Origin: Pseudomonadota bacterium
GTDB taxonomy: Bacteria; Pseudomonadota; Gammaproteobacteria; Acidiferrobacterales; UBA6901
NCBI GenBank assembly: GCA_027364845.1
Contig: DAHXOO010000001.1
Coordinates: 112,212 to 176,211, forward strand
Reading direction: 5' to 3'
DNA: 64,000 nt
Shown piece by piece: positions 8,704 to 17,148 of the stretch (the first letter of the stretch is position 1; each line of letters begins with the position of its first letter). Made by a program: the position numbers and the translations under genes. Below the pieces are notes generated by a model. The model ran no database searches. It was not told the origin of the DNA and saw nothing but the letters and a program-made list of their open reading frames with translations.

Positions 8704-9444
8704 TTATTGCAGAAGCATGAGCTGCGCGGCGCTGGTGTCGTCTTGCTGCGTCGTATGCATCATCTTGACCTGCATTTCGAACTGGCGTGCCAACGCGATC
8801 ATATTGACCATGGCATCCACGACGTTCACATTACTGGACTCAATGCTGCCGGTAACCAGATGTACGTTCGCATCTGCCGGCGCACTGTCCCCGCTCTGCA
8901 TCTGGATCAGACCGTCGCTGCCCTTTGCCAGGCTGTCGACTGGTGGATTGACGAGCTTGATGCGATCGACGATGGCCATGGCCTCGGGCGATTCCCCCAA
9001 AGGCAGCACCGAGATCGTACCGTCCGAGCCAATCTCGATCTTCTGCGACGGCGGGATTGCAATCGGGCCGCTGTTGCCGATCACCGGGTAGCCTGCCCCG
9101 GTCGTAAGCATTCCGTTCGCCGATATCTGCAGGTTCCCTGCCCGGGTGTAGGCCTCGCTTCCGTCCGGCGCCTGCACCGCGATGAATCCATTGCCATTGA
9201 TGGCAACATCCAGGGGGCGGCCGGTTGACGTGATGACGCCAGGCTTGAAATTCACTCCGGCGCGCTCCTGCATCGCGTAAACCCGGGTTGGATAACCCGG
9301 TCCGTATGCCGGCATTGCGCGAAACGCCTCGAGGTCTGAACGAAATCCGATGGTGTCGGCGTTCGCCAGGTTGTTGTCGTTTGCCGCCTCCGCCAGCATA
9401 GTCTGGGTGGCGCCGTTCATCGCGACATAAAGCATGTGGTCCAT
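8704..9444 (-). CDS. flgF: Flagellar proximal rod protein FlgF
   Basis: FlgF is a proximal rod subunit. The start MDHMLYVAMNGATQTMLAEAANDNNLANADTIGFRSDLEAF is typical of FlgF, which replaces the NNIAN box of its relatives with [40 protein letters not shown] and the C-terminal [28 protein letters not shown] complete the rod/hook fold. Length 246 is usual. It is 26 bases downstream of flgE. Confidence 0.96.
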   Translation of the reverse strand: MDHMLYVAMNGATQTMLAEAANDNNLANADTIGFRSDLEAFRAMPAYGPGYPTRVYAMQERAGVNFKPGVITSTGRPLDVAINGNGFIAVQAPDGSEAYTRAGNLQISANGMLTTGAGYPVIGNSGPIAIPPSQKIEIGSDGTISVLPLGESPEAMAIVDRIKLVNPPVDSLAKGSDGLIQMQSGDSAPADANVHLVTGSIESSNVNVVDAMVNMIALARQFEMQVKMMHTTQQDDTSAAQLMLLQ

Positions 9445-9470
9445 GGTCTGCTACCTGCGGTCTACTGTCG

Positions 9471-10694
9471 CTAGCGGATATTGATGATGGCCTGGTCTAT
9501 CGTGTTCTGTGTGGAGATCACGTTTGCATTCGCCTGGAAATCGCGTTGCGCAGTAATCAAGCTCACCAGCTGCTCGGTCAGGTTCACGTTGGATTGTTCG
9601 AGCGCGCCGGACTGAATGGCGCCGAGGCTCGCGGTCCCGGGCGCGCCAGTCAGGGCAGCACCGGAACTCCCTGTCTCGGCCCAGGTAGTATTGCCCTGAG
9701 GACTCAAACCCTGAGCATTAGCGAAGTTGGTCAGGACCACCTGGCCCTGGGCACGCGACTGGCTGTTACTGTAATTCGCGTACACCACACCGGAGTTGTC
9801 GATGCTCACGCCGGTCAGCTGGCCGGTAGTGTAACCGTCCTGGGTAAGCGAGTTGACGCCGAACGAACTGCCAAACTGAGTGGTCTGGCCATAGTCAAAC
9901 GATGGCGCCATATTGGCCGCACCGCCACCGGGATTGAACGACGCATAGTTGATGGCCGACGGCGGCACCGCCACGCCGTTGACCGTGGCAAGCGCTCCGT
10001 TGCTGGTGAACCCCAGCGCATCCGGACCGCCGCGTTGTACACCATCCACGTACAGATAGGTGTTCCAGGCGTTCGCGGCGGACTTGACATAGTACATGGT
10101 CGCCATGTGGGTCGCGCCGAGCGAATCATACACGGTTGTCGAGGTGGCATTGTTGTAGGTCGCCGAGTTGGCCGGGTTGAACGCCAATGTCGGGACGGTA
10201 TCGGCCGCGTTCAGGTTGACACCAACGGTCACCGTCTGCGTGGCCTGCGGCGCGATATCGGCGGTGTTGATTTGCAGGTCACCGAGTGCGCCGGTGATGG
10301 TGCCGGTAGAATCCGCGAGATATCCGGTAAGGTGCTGACCGGAGCTATTGGATATGTACCCCTGGCTGTCGACACCGAAGGCACCGGCCCGCGTGTAATC
10401 GATGGTGCCATTGTTGCTTAAGCGGAAGAAGCCCTGGCCATTAATCGCGAGATCGAGGTTGTTGTTGGTGGTACTGATGTTCCCCTGGGTGAACTGCTGG
10501 GCAACCGCCGACAGTTGCACACCGCTTCCGATCGACGTGCTGCCGGTGCCGAAATTCGAAGCCGGGTAGACATCTGCAAACTCGGCACGCGACAGCTTGA
10601 AACCGGTAGTGCCGGCATTGGCGATGTTGTTGCCAATGGTGTTGAGATCCGAGGTGGCGGCGTTAAGCCCACTGATTGCGGAACCAAATGCCAT
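9471..10694 (-). CDS. flgE: Flagellar hook protein FlgE
   Basis: FlgE is the hook subunit (universal joint). MAFGSAISGLNAATSDLNTIGNNIANAGTTGFKLSRAEFADVY is the diagnostic N-terminus. GQGFFRLSNNGTIDYTRAGAFGVDSQGYISN and the C-terminal ALEQSNVNLTEQLVSLITAQRDFQANANVISTQNTIDQAIINIR are conserved. Length 407 is close to the enteric protein. It lies directly behind flgD, the hook-cap gene, whose product directs FlgE polymerisation. Confidence 0.97.
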   Translation of the reverse strand: MAFGSAISGLNAATSDLNTIGNNIANAGTTGFKLSRAEFADVYPASNFGTGSTSIGSGVQLSAVAQQFTQGNISTTNNNLDLAINGQGFFRLSNNGTIDYTRAGAFGVDSQGYISNSSGQHLTGYLADSTGTITGALGDLQINTADIAPQATQTVTVGVNLNAADTVPTLAFNPANSATYNNATSTTVYDSLGATHMATMYYVKSAANAWNTYLYVDGVQRGGPDALGFTSNGALATVNGVAVPPSAINYASFNPGGGAANMAPSFDYGQTTQFGSSFGVNSLTQDGYTTGQLTGVSIDNSGVVYANYSNSQSRAQGQVVLTNFANAQGLSPQGNTTWAETGSSGAALTGAPGTASLGAIQSGALEQSNVNLTEQLVSLITAQRDFQANANVISTQNTIDQAIINIR

Positions 10695-10723
10695 GAGAGT
10701 ACTCCTTGTGCGCTGCGCGCAGG

Positions 10724-11428
10724 TTAGGAAATCTGGGTGACGTCACTGAGGGCCACCTGCCCCCCTATGCCCGACAGGTTCAGCATGATCCCCTGGCTTC
10801 CGCCGATACTGACACTGTCCACATGCGACGCGATCAGCGTATTCGCCGCCACGGTCGAGCTGCCGTTGATGACATTAGCCTGGATTTGATAGGTGCCCGC
10901 CGGCATGGCCACGCCATTACTATTTTGTCCGTTCCAAGTGAATGGCACCTGGCCTGCCGCCTGCGATCCGAGATCCAGGCTGTTCACTAGTTGTCCGCCG
11001 TTGTCATAAATGCCGACGACGACGTCACTCGCGGCGGAGCTCAGATTGACCGCCCCCGTTATGCTGCCGCCCGCGGACAGACTGCCTGCGGAGGCAGGCG
11101 CTAGCACCGTATGCCCTACGAGGCTCGTCGCCATCAGCGCCTGGTTCGACTGCATCGAGCTGGCGAACTGGCTGAACGACGACTGCAGACCCTGGAGCCC
11201 GCTGACGGTAGCGAACTGGGCGATCTGCCCCAGGAAATCTCCGCTTTGCATAGGCTGCGTCGGGTCCTGGTTCTGAAGCTGAGTAACCATCAGCTGCAGG
11301 AACTGCTGCTCCCCGAGGGCGCCGGAAATGTCGGTCGACGCCGTGCTGCTACTGCTGCTACTGGCCGACTGGGGCTGGGTCAGACCCAGGCTCGCCAGGA
11401 TGCTGCTGGTTGGATCAACGGTGCTCAT
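10724..11428 (-). CDS. flgD: Flagellar hook capping protein FlgD
   Basis: FlgD is the scaffold that caps the growing hook and is then discarded. The N-terminal motif LGEQQFLQLMVTQLQNQDPTQPMQSGDFLGQIAQFATVSGLQ is the conserved FlgD box. The C-terminal part carries a FlgD Ig-like region (VVVGIYDNGGQLVNSLDLGSQAAGQVPFTWNGQNSNGVAMPAGTYQI). Length 234 matches the family. It is 30 bases downstream of flgC in the operon. Confidence 0.96.
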   Translation of the reverse strand: MSTVDPTSSILASLGLTQPQSASSSSSSTASTDISGALGEQQFLQLMVTQLQNQDPTQPMQSGDFLGQIAQFATVSGLQGLQSSFSQFASSMQSNQALMATSLVGHTVLAPASAGSLSAGGSITGAVNLSSAASDVVVGIYDNGGQLVNSLDLGSQAAGQVPFTWNGQNSNGVAMPAGTYQIQANVINGSSTVAANTLIASHVDSVSIGGSQGIMLNLSGIGGQVALSDVTQIS

Positions 11429-11458
11429 CGGCTTTTTTCCTCATTACTCTGCGGCTGC

Positions 11459-11872
11459 TCACTGGCCCAGTGTCAGGGTCTTGAGCAGCAGCTGCTTGCT
11501 GGTATTGATAACGTCGACATTGCTCTGATAGGACTGAGACGCAGAAATCATGTCGGCCATCTGCTCCACCACATTCACGTTCGGCAGATGGATATAGCCG
11601 CTTTTGTCGGCGAGTGGATTGCCGGGGGCGTACTCGGACCGCAACGGTGCCTGGCTCTGGACCACACCGAGCACGCTCACCCCCTCGGGGCTACCTTGCG
11701 GTGCAAGCGGGTTCGCCATCGTAGCGAATACCGGATAGCGCGCCCGATAGGTCTGTCCGGTGCTGCTGGCGGCACTGTCGGCGTTCGCCAGATTGCTGGC
11801 GGTGAGATTGAGCCGCACCGACTCGGCGCTCATACCCGAGCCGGCGATGTTGAAAACATTGAACAGGGACAT
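11459..11872 (-). CDS. flgC: Flagellar proximal rod protein FlgC
   Basis: FlgC is a proximal rod subunit. MSLFNVFNIAGSGMSAESVRLNLTASNLANADS is the typical start. The C-terminal LPNVNVVEQMADMISASQSYQSNVDVINTSKQLLLKTLTLGQ is the FlgC signature. Length 137 is normal. It begins 3 bases after flgB, so the two are translated together. Confidence 0.97.
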   Translation of the reverse strand: MSLFNVFNIAGSGMSAESVRLNLTASNLANADSAASSTGQTYRARYPVFATMANPLAPQGSPEGVSVLGVVQSQAPLRSEYAPGNPLADKSGYIHLPNVNVVEQMADMISASQSYQSNVDVINTSKQLLLKTLTLGQ

Positions 11873-11875
11873 AGC

Positions 11876-12268
11876 TTAGTTTCCTGTGATCGCGGTCATG
11901 AGGGTCTTGATCCGGTCGGTAAGAAAAGTGAGACCCGCCTCGTACCGCAGGGCGTTGCTACCGAACTCGGCGTATTGCGCCTGCGTGTCGACCGTGTTGC
12001 CGTCGACCGAAGGCTGGGTGGGAATGCGGTACAACAATTGGGCGCCGGCCCGAGCGGCCGCCGGCTGCATCTGTCCGGGATCGGTTGTCTCGAGCGCCAG
12101 CGTTCCACCCCGGGCGGCCGCAAGCGCCGTGCTGAAGCTGATGTCGCGCGCCTTGTAGTCAGGGGTATCCGCATTGGCAAGATTCGATGCCAGAACCTCC
12201 GCCCGCTTGGATCCCAGCGTCAGCGCCTGCGGCAATATTCCCAAAGCTTGGTCGATGCTTATCGGCAT
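11876..12268 (-). CDS. flgB: Flagellar proximal rod protein FlgB
   Basis: FlgB is a proximal rod subunit and the first gene of the flgB-J operon. The start MPISIDQALGILPQALTLGSKRAEVLASNLANADTPDYKARDISF is typical. The track begins 14 codons upstream, but GGAG seven bases before the ATG at 12268 selects this start and gives 130 residues, close to the family size. The upstream codons also overlap the sigma-54 promoter transcription start, which excludes them. LRYEAGLTFLTDRIKTLMTAI is the usual C-terminus. Confidence 0.95.
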   Translation of the reverse strand: MPISIDQALGILPQALTLGSKRAEVLASNLANADTPDYKARDISFSTALAAARGGTLALETTDPGQMQPAAARAGAQLLYRIPTQPSVDGNTVDTQAQYAEFGSNALRYEAGLTFLTDRIKTLMTAITGN

Positions 12269-12305
12269 GCTCATGCTCCAACTTGAGTCTCTTGAGTGAG
12301 CGTTA

Positions 12306-12321
12306 AGCAATGCGCGTGCCA
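12306..12321 (-). promoter_or_regulatory. Sigma-54 (RpoN) promoter of the flgB operon
   Basis: On the minus strand TGGCACG-CGCA-TTGCT matches the -24/-12 consensus TGGCACG-N4-TTGCW at every position, with GG and GC ten bases apart. The predicted transcription start is about 25 bases before the flgB ATG. In polar flagellates this class of promoter is activated by FleQ-like enhancer-binding proteins; none is in this window. Confidence 0.92.
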
Positions 12322-12448
12322 GCTTCCGCGATAATGGCAGACCCGATGATAAAGAGGCGCCTCACAGCGCCTTAGGGGGAACGATTTGTACCCAAACGGG
12401 CGGGATTACCGGCGATGCCGGCCGCTCGACCGGCAAGTACGCACCGCC

Positions 12449-12467
12449 AAAACGGCAATGTTTGCCG
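12449..12467 (-). terminator. Putative intrinsic terminator after cheR
   Basis: Read on the minus strand, CGGCAA-ACA-TTGCCG forms a 6-bp stem with a 3-base loop, followed directly by TTTT. It lies about 80 bases past the cheR stop and upstream of the flgB promoter, a sensible place to insulate the two units. The stem is short, so termination strength is uncertain. Confidence 0.5.
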
Positions 12468-12544
12468 CTTGCAACGCCCTGCCGGCTGGGTGCTGCCCCG
12501 TCTGAGTACCGGCGCGCCGTCAAGGAAATGGCCGACGGCGGGAA

Positions 12545-13408
12545 TCAGGCGCGATGATGCTGGGCGTGCACCGGCTTCCTCTTAAGACGGTAGATGATTC
12601 CCTCCGGGAAACGCAGCATATCGAAGGCATCGGAATAATTGGCGAGGGACTCCGCTGACCCGAGGATCAGGAAGCCGTCGACAAGGAGCAGTGATGCGAT
12701 GCGGGCCAGAATGTCACGCTTCAGCTCTGATGAAAAATAGATCAGCACATTGCGGCAGAAGATCAGGTCGAACTTGCCCAGCACCTGGAAATTCTCGCGC
12801 AGGTTGAGTTCCCTGAAGCTTACGCGCTGGCGTACCTCCCTGTTGATCTCCCATTGGCTACCGCGCGCGGTAAAAAACCGATTGCGGCGTTCAGGCATCA
12901 AACCGCGCGCCATAGTCGTCGCGTCATAGATACCGGTCTCTGCCTGCTTCAGCATTGAGGGAGAAATGTCAGTGGCGACGATCTGGACATCAGGGGCCAC
13001 CTTGCCGGGATTCTGTTGCACGTGCTCCTGCAGCGCCATACTGATCGAATACGGCTCCTGCCCGGAAGAACATCCGGCGGACCACACTCGCAGCCGCAAT
13101 GGGCGCGACTTGGCCAGATCGGGAAGAATCACGGTTTTGAGCAGTTCGAACACCGTGCCATCGCGGAACCACGAAGTTTCGTTGGTGGTCATCGCATCAA
13201 TGACACGACCGCGTAGCGTCGCATCGGCGCCGTTCCTCAGACGCGCAAATAGTTCGCGCAGTGAGAATAGTCCACGCTCGGCCAGCAACGGGCTCAGCCG
13301 GCTGCTGACGAGGTAGTGTTTATTGTCACCGAGCACGATGCCGCAGGCCTCCTCCAGAAACACCCGGAAGCCGTCATAATCCTCGGAGGTCATGCCCGCA
13401 TCGGTCAC
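12545..13408 (-). CDS. cheR: Chemotaxis protein methyltransferase CheR
   Basis: CheR methylates glutamates of chemoreceptors with S-adenosylmethionine and thereby sets adaptation. The N-terminal helical domain (residues 1-80) is followed by the SAM-binding domain with RVWSAGCSSGQEPYSISM, VATDISPSMLKQA and FDLIFCRNVLIYF. LGSAESLANYSDAFDMLRFPEGIIYRL closes the protein. Length 287 is normal. It lies 142 bases downstream of cheV. In that gap is a possible degenerate sigma-54 site (GG-N10-GC with TTGCA, 13517-13533), much weaker than the flgB one. A cheV-cheR pair ahead of flgB is the usual Pseudomonas/Vibrio arrangement. Confidence 0.95.
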   Translation of the reverse strand: MTDAGMTSEDYDGFRVFLEEACGIVLGDNKHYLVSSRLSPLLAERGLFSLRELFARLRNGADATLRGRVIDAMTTNETSWFRDGTVFELLKTVILPDLAKSRPLRLRVWSAGCSSGQEPYSISMALQEHVQQNPGKVAPDVQIVATDISPSMLKQAETGIYDATTMARGLMPERRNRFFTARGSQWEINREVRQRVSFRELNLRENFQVLGKFDLIFCRNVLIYFSSELKRDILARIASLLLVDGFLILGSAESLANYSDAFDMLRFPEGIIYRLKRKPVHAQHHRA

Positions 13409-13550
13409 AGCAACTCGGCAGAAGTCATCATATTAATAAACATGCCGGCCACCCCACGGACGAAAGGCGCCGTGAAATGATTCATCCGGGCCAAGGTAAT
13501 CTGGATAGGGTCAATCTGCAAGCGGGTGGCCGGACAACCGGCTGCAGTTG

Positions 13551-14492
13551 TCACGCTTTCCCGGCGTCGGGGGATCGGGAAGCGTCAACCTGATCCAGCA
13601 CGGCGCGCGCGAGTTCGTCCGGCCGGAACTTGGGCAGGAACTGATCGGCGCCAACGCGCTTGGCCAGTGCGTCGTTGAAATTTCCGCTCACCGATGAATG
13701 CAGGATCACATGCAGTGCCTTGAGGCGATCGTCCTTTTTGATCTCACTGGTCAACGTATAGCCGTCCATTTCGGGCATCTCTATATCGGTAACCACCAGC
13801 GCCAAACGCTCGCAGATCGGCATGCCTTCACTCGCCCACTGTTTCAGCAGTGTCAGACCCTCTCGCCCGCTGTTGGCCAGGATGCAGCGTATGCCGAGCT
13901 GTTCCAGGGTGCGGGCAACCATGCTGCGTGCGACCCCGGAGTCGTCTACGACCAGCACCGGCAGACGCGCGCCGCCGCGCGCGCCGCGGCTCGACAGTTC
14001 TCCAGATACTCCGAGACTCATCGGGCAAACTTCAGAGAGCACCTTTTCCACGTCGATGATCTCGACGAGACTGCCGTCGACCTGAGTGATCGCAGTAATG
14101 TAGCTGGCCGCGCCGGTGATCGGCGGTGGCTGGACTTCCTCCCAGTTCATGTTGACGATGCGATCGACGCCCGTCACCAGGAAACCCTGCGTTGACCGGT
14201 TGAACTCGGTGATCACCACATACAACCCGCGGACATCCTCGGGCAATGGCTGGCCGAGCACTCGGCCCATGTCGATTACCGGCATGGTGCGGCCACGGAG
14301 ATGGGTAAGCCCACGCACGGCGTGATGGCCATATGGGATTGAGCGCAGCGACGGACACTCAAGGACTTCGCGGACCTTGAACACGTTAATTCCATAGCGC
14401 TGCAGGCCGCCGATGCGAAATAGCAGCAATTCCAGACGGTTGCAACCCGCCAATCGCGTGTGTTGATCGACGGAGTCAAGTACGCCCGCCAT
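13551..14492 (-). CDS. cheV: Chemotaxis coupling/response protein CheV
   Basis: CheV joins a CheW-like coupling domain (about residues 15-165, with RYGINVFKVREVLECPSLRSIPYGHHAVRGLTHLRGRTMPVIDM) to a receiver domain (about 180-305). The receiver has the acidic pair VVDDS, the phosphoacceptor Asp in VVTDIEMPEMDGY and the conserved Lys in LPKF. It links receptors to CheA and can buffer phosphate. Length 313 is typical. The upstream region is shared with the divergent chemoreceptor gene; cheV has its own sigma-28 promoter there. The ATG at 14492 is preceded by a G-run rather than a clear GGAGG. Confidence 0.95.
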   Translation of the reverse strand: MAGVLDSVDQHTRLAGCNRLELLLFRIGGLQRYGINVFKVREVLECPSLRSIPYGHHAVRGLTHLRGRTMPVIDMGRVLGQPLPEDVRGLYVVITEFNRSTQGFLVTGVDRIVNMNWEEVQPPPITGAASYITAITQVDGSLVEIIDVEKVLSEVCPMSLGVSGELSSRGARGGARLPVLVVDDSGVARSMVARTLEQLGIRCILANSGREGLTLLKQWASEGMPICERLALVVTDIEMPEMDGYTLTSEIKKDDRLKALHVILHSSVSGNFNDALAKRVGADQFLPKFRPDELARAVLDQVDASRSPDAGKA

Positions 14493-14519
14493 GAATCCCC
14501 CCAGGAGGTCTCTAGGTCA

Positions 14520-14546
14520 GTATCGGCTGATCGCCGGTGTGCTTTA
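14520..14546 (-). promoter_or_regulatory. Sigma-28 promoter of cheV
   Basis: On the minus strand TAAA (14546-14543), 15 bases, then GCCGATAC (14527-14520): only the last base of the FliA -10 element deviates. The start would be about 20 bases before the cheV ATG. Confidence 0.85.
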
Positions 14547-14566
14547 GTCCAATTTTTCTGCGCCGC

Positions 14567-14582
14567 AGGCACGCCAATTGCA
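14567..14582 (+). promoter_or_regulatory. Sigma-54 promoter of the chemoreceptor-flgA unit
   Basis: AGGCACG-CCAA-TTGCA matches the RpoN consensus at all but the first base, with GG and GC ten bases apart. It lies about 85 bases before the chemoreceptor ATG and 20 bases from the divergent sigma-28 promoter of cheV, so this short region fires in two directions with two different sigma factors. Confidence 0.8.
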
Positions 14583-14668
14583 TACCCGGGGGACGGGGCT
14601 GCAGGCGTACGACCGTGCCTCGACTGTAACGTCATTTATTTCAAAGTCGCATGCAAACGGAGCAATCC

Positions 14669-16015
14669 ATGGCGCAACCATTACTCCTTACGAAACAGGC
14701 CTTGCCTTTGCTGGAATCAGCCCTGGTCTCAAACCACCGACAGCTCAGTCGCTTGGCGCGCCAGCATCGTGGCACCGCCAATTCCTTGACGCCAGTCACT
14801 GAGGCTATGATCGCCTACAACAGGAAACTGGTGGAAATCGGGCGCAACGGTGCCGAGGTTCTCGACCAGGCCGTGAGCATACTCTCGAAGAACGGGGCCT
14901 TCAGCCGTGAAGTCCATCAAATCATGGACAATGTAACGAGCGTGGCGACAGCGGTGGAGGAAATGGCAGCGACGGCAACCGAGATTTCCCGCACAGCGCA
15001 GCAGGCGGCCAAGCGCGCCGAGGAAAGCAATACCAAGGCAGCCACCGGCAACGAAAACATCTCTTCGCTCGTGGGCGACATGGATCAGCTTGAAGTAGCC
15101 ATCAAATCCATGGCCGATGGAATGCACCAGTTTGTCGGGTTCAGTCGCGAAATCAACAAGCTGACGGCGATCGTGCGCGACATCGCCCATCAGACCAACC
15201 TGCTGGCGCTCAACGCAGCGATCGAAGCGGCACGGGCCGGCGAGGCCGGGCGCGGCTTTGCTGTGGTCGCCGATGAAGTAAAAAAGCTCGCCGACAAGAC
15301 GGCACAAGCAACCGCCGAGATCGAATCGGTAACCAATACGATGAATTCGCTTTCCGAGAAGGTAGGAAGTTCGGTCAACACCAGCCTCGAACGCCTCAGC
15401 AAGAGCATCAACGCCCTCGACGCGGTCGCCTCGGTGCTGGCCGAAGGCAACAGCGTGGTGCGTGACGTGAGCGACCGAGTTCACCAGATCGCGGTCGCCG
15501 CCGAGGAGCAAAGCGCAGTCTCGGGCGAGATGGCCAATAACCTGGCTGCCGTCACTTCAACACTCAATGGCGAGAGCCATCAAATTACTGCGGTGAGCCA
15601 GCATGCCCGCAACCTTACCGACTTCGCCGCACGCCAAGCGGAGCTGCTGGTGGAATTCGGACAGGACGAGGTTCTACTGCAGGCGACAAAGGCCGACCAC
15701 TTGATTTGGAAAGCGCGCCTGTCCGAAGCTGTACTCAACGGGCACGCCACGACGCAGAATGAAGTCAAGGATCTGGGAACCTGCCGTCTTCAATGCTGGA
15801 GTCAGGACAAACAGACACAATACGGCCAGCTTCCGGCGTTTCGTGCTTTGGCCGAGCCGCACAACCGGTTGCACATCATGGGCACGGAGATCTTGCAGCT
15901 CTCGTCCGGTGGCAACCTCCAGAAGGCGATGACAAGGCTGAACGAGATGGACGCCGTCATTCGCGAACTGTTCAGCGCGATCGACCAGCTCGCACACGAA
16001 ATCGGGCAGGGCTAG
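14669..16015 (+). CDS. Soluble methyl-accepting chemotaxis protein with C-terminal CZB-type zinc-binding domain
   Basis: The signalling hairpin tip [37 protein letters not shown] marks a chemoreceptor. There is no membrane segment, so it is cytosolic. Residues about 340-445 look like a chemoreceptor zinc-binding (CZB) domain: a His followed by WKARL, then LGTCRLQCW, then LAEPHNRLH, giving the His/Cys/His/His ligand set. CZB receptors are known to sense zinc and oxidants such as HOCl through that Cys. The ATG at 14669 ([10 protein letters not shown]) has GGAG at good spacing; the track start six codons earlier does not. The flgA start follows 6 bases after the stop, so this receptor and the P-ring chaperone share a transcript, which is unusual. 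Confidence 0.9.
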   Translation: MAQPLLLTKQALPLLESALVSNHRQLSRLARQHRGTANSLTPVTEAMIAYNRKLVEIGRNGAEVLDQAVSILSKNGAFSREVHQIMDNVTSVATAVEEMAATATEISRTAQQAAKRAEESNTKAATGNENISSLVGDMDQLEVAIKSMADGMHQFVGFSREINKLTAIVRDIAHQTNLLALNAAIEAARAGEAGRGFAVVADEVKKLADKTAQATAEIESVTNTMNSLSEKVGSSVNTSLERLSKSINALDAVASVLAEGNSVVRDVSDRVHQIAVAAEEQSAVSGEMANNLAAVTSTLNGESHQITAVSQHARNLTDFAARQAELLVEFGQDEVLLQATKADHLIWKARLSEAVLNGHATTQNEVKDLGTCRLQCWSQDKQTQYGQLPAFRALAEPHNRLHIMGTEILQLSSGGNLQKAMTRLNEMDAVIRELFSAIDQLAHEIGQG

Positions 16016-16021
16016 ATCACA

Positions 16022-16738
16022 ATGACCGCTCGCGGAATAGTCGCAATGGCGCTGCTTCTTCTGGGCTCGGCATGCATCACCGCCCACGCCCAGGATGACA
16101 CCGGACCCCGCCAGAGCCTCGAGTCTATACGTGCCACCGCCCGGAATTTCCTAGCTAACCAGAATGCTACCGGACCGCGGCGCACACGTATCATAGTGGG
16201 AAGTCTCGACCCGCGCTTGCGTCTGACGGCCTGCAACCGGCCGCTGCGAGCCTTTCTGCCACCGGGAGCGGGTTCGATAGGTGAGACCACCGTCGGCGTA
16301 CGCTGCGCCGGAACTCGCCCCTGGTTGCTCTACGTACCGGCGACGGTACAGGTATTTGGCAAGGTGCTGATTGCTGCGCGGACGCTTGTTCGCGGAGCCC
16401 TTCTCGTCCCGACGGATTTCATTGTGTCGAAGCGCGATGTGAGCAGCCTTGCAACGGGTTACGTATCTGACCTGCAACGGGTGACCGGGCAAACGTTGCG
16501 GCAACCGCTCACCGCGGGCGCAGTGCTCATTCCGAACATGTTGCAAGGGCAGCAGCTGGTGCGCCGCGGCATGCCGGTAACAATTATCGCTCGGATCGGA
16601 GGACTGATAGTGCGCGTGCAGGGTCGTGCCCTGGGCAATGGGGCAGTCGGCCAATGGGTACGGGTACGTAACTCTATGTCTAATAAGGTGATTGAGGGTG
16701 TCGTGACCCACGATGGCTCGGTACGGGTACCGATGTGA
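16022..16738 (+). CDS. flgA: Flagellar P-ring assembly chaperone FlgA
   Basis: FlgA is a periplasmic chaperone for polymerisation of FlgI. A signal peptide (MALLLLGSACITAHA-QDD) is followed by the FlgA N-terminal region and a C-terminal SAF-like domain with ARTLVRGALLVPTDF, LTAGAVLIPNMLQGQQLVRRGMPVTIIARIGGLIVRVQGRAL and NSMSNKVIEGVVTHDGSVRV. Length 238 is normal. It lies 6 bases behind the CZB receptor gene and 78 bases before flgM, which has its own sigma-28 promoter. Confidence 0.95.
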   Translation: MTARGIVAMALLLLGSACITAHAQDDTGPRQSLESIRATARNFLANQNATGPRRTRIIVGSLDPRLRLTACNRPLRAFLPPGAGSIGETTVGVRCAGTRPWLLYVPATVQVFGKVLIAARTLVRGALLVPTDFIVSKRDVSSLATGYVSDLQRVTGQTLRQPLTAGAVLIPNMLQGQQLVRRGMPVTIIARIGGLIVRVQGRALGNGAVGQWVRVRNSMSNKVIEGVVTHDGSVRVPM

Positions 16739-16762
16739 CTGGCACATTTTGCTGCTTCCCAC

Positions 16763-16789
16763 TAAAGTTTGAGGGAAAGCTGCCGTTAA
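16763..16789 (+). promoter_or_regulatory. Sigma-28 promoter of flgMN
   Basis: TAAA (16763-16766), 15 bases, then GCCGTTAA (16782-16789), one base off the FliA consensus, about 27 bases before the flgM ATG. Control of flgM by its own target sigma factor is the classical feedback arrangement. Confidence 0.88.
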
Positions 16790-16816
16790 CTAAGCCAGGA
16801 TTCAGGAGAAACAGCC

Positions 16817-17143
16817 ATGGCTATTGAAATCAACGGCTTGCCGTCATCCCAGGTCAAGAACCCCGGAGAGGGGTCACAGGCCAAGATGGGACAACAGGAA
16901 GCCAGTACGACGCCGCAGGAGCAGCGGAGCACGTCAACTGCGGACACGGTCAGTCTCACGAATACCGCCGCGCACCTCAAGACCCTGGAGACAGCGATAT
17001 CGTCACTGCCGGTCGTCGACAAACAACGCGTGGAACAGCTGCGCCAGGCCGTCTCGAGTGGCTCATACCATGCTGATAGCCAGCGTGTCGCGAACAAGCT
17101 TGCTTCCTTTGAGCAGCAGCTACACGCCAAGGCGAAGGCCTGA
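16817..17143 (+). CDS. flgM: Anti-sigma-28 factor FlgM
   Basis: FlgM binds and inhibits FliA until it is exported through the finished hook. MAIEINGLPSSQ is a usual start, and the disordered polar N-terminal half is typical. The C-terminal half has the FliA-binding helices (DTVSLTNTAAHLKTLETAISSLPVVDKQRVEQLRQAVSSGSYHADSQRVANKLASFE). At 108 residues it fits the gammaproteobacterial family. An AGGAGA site precedes the ATG. flgN begins 5 bases after its stop. Confidence 0.94.
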   Translation: MAIEINGLPSSQVKNPGEGSQAKMGQQEASTTPQEQRSTSTADTVSLTNTAAHLKTLETAISSLPVVDKQRVEQLRQAVSSGSYHADSQRVANKLASFEQQLHAKAKA

Positions 17144-17148
17144 CCTGC

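Noticed and set aside
11111-12286. Long plus-strand ORF of 391 residues
   Set aside because: It is antisense to flgB, flgC and flgD, is rich in Arg/Gly/His and has no motif or ribosome site.
13517-13533. Possible sigma-54 promoter of cheR
   Set aside because: GG-N10-GC and TTGCA are present but the -24 flank has three mismatches; kept only as a remark in the cheR entry.
16741-16757. Possible sigma-54 site before flgM (TGGCAC followed by TTTTGCT)
   Set aside because: The distance between GG and GC is 8 or 11 rather than 10; the good sigma-28 site next to it explains flgM expression.
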